From Pempheris klunzingeri (Eukaryota > Chordata > Actinopteri > Acropomatiformes > Pempheridae), in assembly GCF_042242105.1 (NCBI RefSeq), contig NC_092029.1, forward strand, positions 9,975,885-10,039,884: a DNA stretch of 64,000 bases. The letters run 5' to 3'. The position numbers and the translations under genes are program-made. Of this stretch, positions 62,101-64,000 are shown piece by piece. The first letter of the stretch is position 1. The number at the start of each line of letters is the position of its first letter. The notes beneath the pieces are model-generated. The model saw only the letters and a list, made by a program, of their open reading frames with translations, was not told the origin of the DNA and searched no databases.

Positions 62101-64000
62101 GCGAAATCAAAGAAATCAAAAATTTCTGATTGTCCTGCTGATGGAAATACTCATGAAAAAGAGGGGAGAACACATAGTCCTGTGTCAACAAAATCCAATC
62201 GATCTGAAATGTTTATGTCTGAAGTCCCAGATGTAACAATTGAGGAAAGTGAAGACCGAGCACCTACAGAATCACCAAAGTCTACAGTTTCAGTACATTC
62301 AAAAAAGTCAACAATGTCTGAGGTAAAAGAAAAGAAAAGTGAGGGGCGACCAAAAAGTTCTTTATCAGTCAAGTCAAATTTGTCTAAGAGATCTCAGAAA
62401 TCCAAAGTAACTGGTATTTCAACAGCTGTTGATGTTACCACTGAGGAGAAGACCAGTGTTTCTCCAATAAATACAGGGGTTGTGAATCCTGAAGACAAAA
62501 GTAAACCCACGTCTGATTTGCATGAAGAGAAACATGAACATACAGTTGACAAGAGCAGTTGTCACTCTAAGACAAGGAAGTCAAGTAAGCAAGACACAAG
62601 GAATACAACTGCAAAGGTCCTTCCCAAACCAAAGTCGGCTGCAAATCCTGCTGTGTCAGAAACCTGTCAAACTGCACAGCCACAAGAAGGAAATAAACAT
62701 CATGTGATTTGTCACACAGGTTCCAGTGAAAGTGATTTGTCACAAACTCTGTCCAGTTCAGATATTGTCAAAGACATCTGCGAGACTCCGGCCACTGGAG
62801 AGCCCAATGTGTCTAAGAAGATAACAAATGGTCCATTAGAAGCTGCAGACATAGGCAGTGTCACTGATAACAAAAGTGAGAAAAGCAGCAAATGCAGACA
62901 CAAGAGCACAAATGCTGATGACTTTGAGCTGGTCCCATCTAACCTGCCAAATGCATCCTCTACTGAGGTTGTGCATGAGTGGCTGAAAACAATAATAACA
63001 GACCGTGATATGTATGACATGGAGGAATTTAAAGACAACTGTGATGAACAAAAAACTGGTCACACAACAGAGGAATCTAATAGAATGGAGGATAATGAAA
63101 ACAATGAGGACGCTGCAGCTGAGGATACAGAAAACACAAATGAAGGAGTTGCAATGAACAGTGTTCCTAATAAGGACTGCCAAACTAGCACAGAGACACT
63201 AAAAGCAGATGATACCTGTACTCAGAGAGATGATGTTTCAAAAGTATTTAACTCCTCTATACAGGTAATGAAAGTACTTTTAAATCCAAAGCTTGACAGA
63301 TGCAACAGTTTACCAGAAATTTCTCCAGTGTATGGACGTAAATTAAGTACTTCAGCCAGAGGTCTTCTTGATTGCCTTGTGAAGCTGCAGTTAATAGACC
63401 ATTATCCTAAAAATGCAAATGAAAAGGATCAAAGATACCAAGAGCTAATGAATATTCTTCAGTCTCTTTGGCTTTGCGATCCTCCAGAAAATGAACTAGT
63501 ATTTAAGAAGGATGATCACCATTCTGTGGATGATGAATTCAATCATGCCTCATCCTCTGGTGTTGATGTCAACAGTGGCTCCACAGGCTCGGGGAAGAGT
63601 AGTGACGGAGCAAATGGTGACGCAGCTCAACCGCATAACAGCACGGATATGTTAAAGAAAGCACAAGAAGACGATGAAGGTGAAGCAGAGGCAGATTGTC
63701 AATGGACATGTGAGAGACAAGAAGAAGGAATGTATGAGGAAAAACAAAAGGAAGATGATCAAGCAACAGATGACACTATTAGAAGCAATGAGAATCTGCT
63801 AGAATTACCTGAAACACCACCCTCCTCAAACAAGTGTTCAGGAAATGACAGCAATGACCAAAAACTTCCAGAGAAAGTTGACACAGAATGTCAAGAGGAC
63901 ACCAGCTCTGAGAGTCCTTCCCTTGTTCAAAGAGCAAAATTAGACAAAAGGATTTCTCAGGATCCTGATCCTGTTTGGGTCTTAACCTTATTAACCAGAA
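53165..64000 (+). CDS. rp1l1: rp1l1 giant exon, open to the window edge (partial)
   Basis: The exon follows an acceptor AATGAAG behind a T-rich tract. The frame has codons starting at positions 1 modulo 3 and stays open to 64000 (about 3,610 codons), giving at least 3,830 residues in total against about 2,400 in human RP1L1. In order: RVRVNKDGSLSMEMKVRFRL (about residues 276-295), the family block just after DCX2; a Cys/His cluster CPHCCSHC (about 362); acidic and Ser-rich linker; a huge Ser/Lys modular repeat (about 595-3300); VVHEWLKTI (about 3489); the family block QVMKVLLNPKLDRCNSLPEI followed by SPVYGRKLS (about 3590-3618); SSGVDVNSGSTGSG; and DPDPVWVLTLLTR at the right edge. The C-terminus lies outside the window. 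Linkage to sox7 and pinx1 favours rp1l1 over rp1. Confidence 0.92.
54286..62400 (+). repeat. rp1l1: Ser/Lys modular repeat region of rp1l1 (about 65-70 modules)
   Basis: Each module reads roughly ERAxSxMSxKSxKSNxSxxSxKSKxS followed by an acidic spacer with EEN/EEE, 25-50 residues in all. I counted 21 modules before 56780, 27 within the 1,110-bp higher-order array and about 19 after it. In many modules Ser occurs at every third residue, so the DNA has a 9-nt rhythm. All units keep the reading frame. A run of eight GAT codons (poly-Asp) lies at 55888-55911. Confidence 0.9.
56784..60113 (+). repeat. rp1l1: Three tandem 1,110-bp higher-order repeats (489 + 621 bp) in rp1l1
   Basis: Unit starts fall at about 56784, 57273, 57894, 58383, 59004 and 59493, with spacings alternating 489 and 621 bp. 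The array ends near 60114, where the next module diverges. The 489-bp form has four Ser modules and the 621-bp form five. Copies differ at only a few bases per 100 (for example GACAATCTTG, GACAATCCTG and GACAGTCCTG at equivalent places). Both lengths are multiples of three, so copy-number change would keep the frame. Confidence 0.92.

Noticed and set aside
54387-62372. Many minus-strand open frames of 60-159 codons opposite rp1l1 (for example 57273-57752, 58383-58862)
   Set aside because: They repeat with the same 489/621-bp spacing as the sense repeat and are its antisense reflection (TCA/TCT Ser codons read as TGA-free Asp/Leu/Ala frames). They show no family similarity.
49034-64000. Calling the large gene rp1 instead of rp1l1
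   Set aside because: The conserved blocks are shared by both paralogues, but the sox7 and pinx1 neighbours are those of RP1L1, whereas RP1 is linked to SOX17. A tree would be decisive.

Overview
The window is nuclear DNA from a ray-finned (teleost) fish, probably a percomorph. The basis is spliced vertebrate genes with short coding exons and GT/AG introns, a decayed Tc1-type transposon, several repeat families I recognise as common in teleosts, CA/TAA/TCTA microsatellites and a eukaryotic tRNA-Leu gene. No bacterial or phage features were seen.

Three conserved protein genes lie on the plus strand in the order pinx1 (3.2-22.6 kb), sox7 (26.45-28.70 kb) and rp1l1 (49.0 kb to beyond the right edge). 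The same neighbours sit together on human 8p23.1 (PINX1, SOX7, RP1L1), so this is an ancient linkage group and supports calling the last gene rp1l1 rather than its paralogue rp1. pinx1 has seven coding exons and a 12.3-kb last intron holding repeats and several GC-rich non-coding islands. sox7 has two coding exons, with the HMG box split by a 1.0-kb intron. rp1l1 starts with two small coding exons (the doublecortin part), followed by a giant exon that stays open for at least 10.8 kb and leaves the window.

Between sox7 and rp1l1 is a repeat-rich island (about 34.2-40.2 kb). It contains an unrecognised minus-strand gene made of two tandem-repeat halves joined in one frame but interrupted by a single TAG, pieces of a teleost dispersed repeat, a LINE-like 3' tail and a broken Tc1 transposase. 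A tRNA-Leu(CAG) gene follows at 42.6 kb.

The most striking signal is inside rp1l1. More than 2,500 codons are made of about 65-70 Ser/Lys-rich modules in which serine recurs at every third residue, separated by acidic spacers. Part of this has been amplified as three nearly identical 1,110-bp higher-order repeats (489 + 621 bp), all in frame. The human protein also has a large C-terminal repeat array, but with a different, Glu-rich sequence.

The three conserved genes do not form one pathway: telomerase/nucleolar regulation (pinx1), endothelial and endodermal transcription control (sox7) and the photoreceptor axoneme (rp1l1). Their linkage is positional. No frankly new molecular system was found; the candidates for novelty are the rp1l1 repeat architecture, the minus-strand orphan gene and the intronic fold-back repeats.
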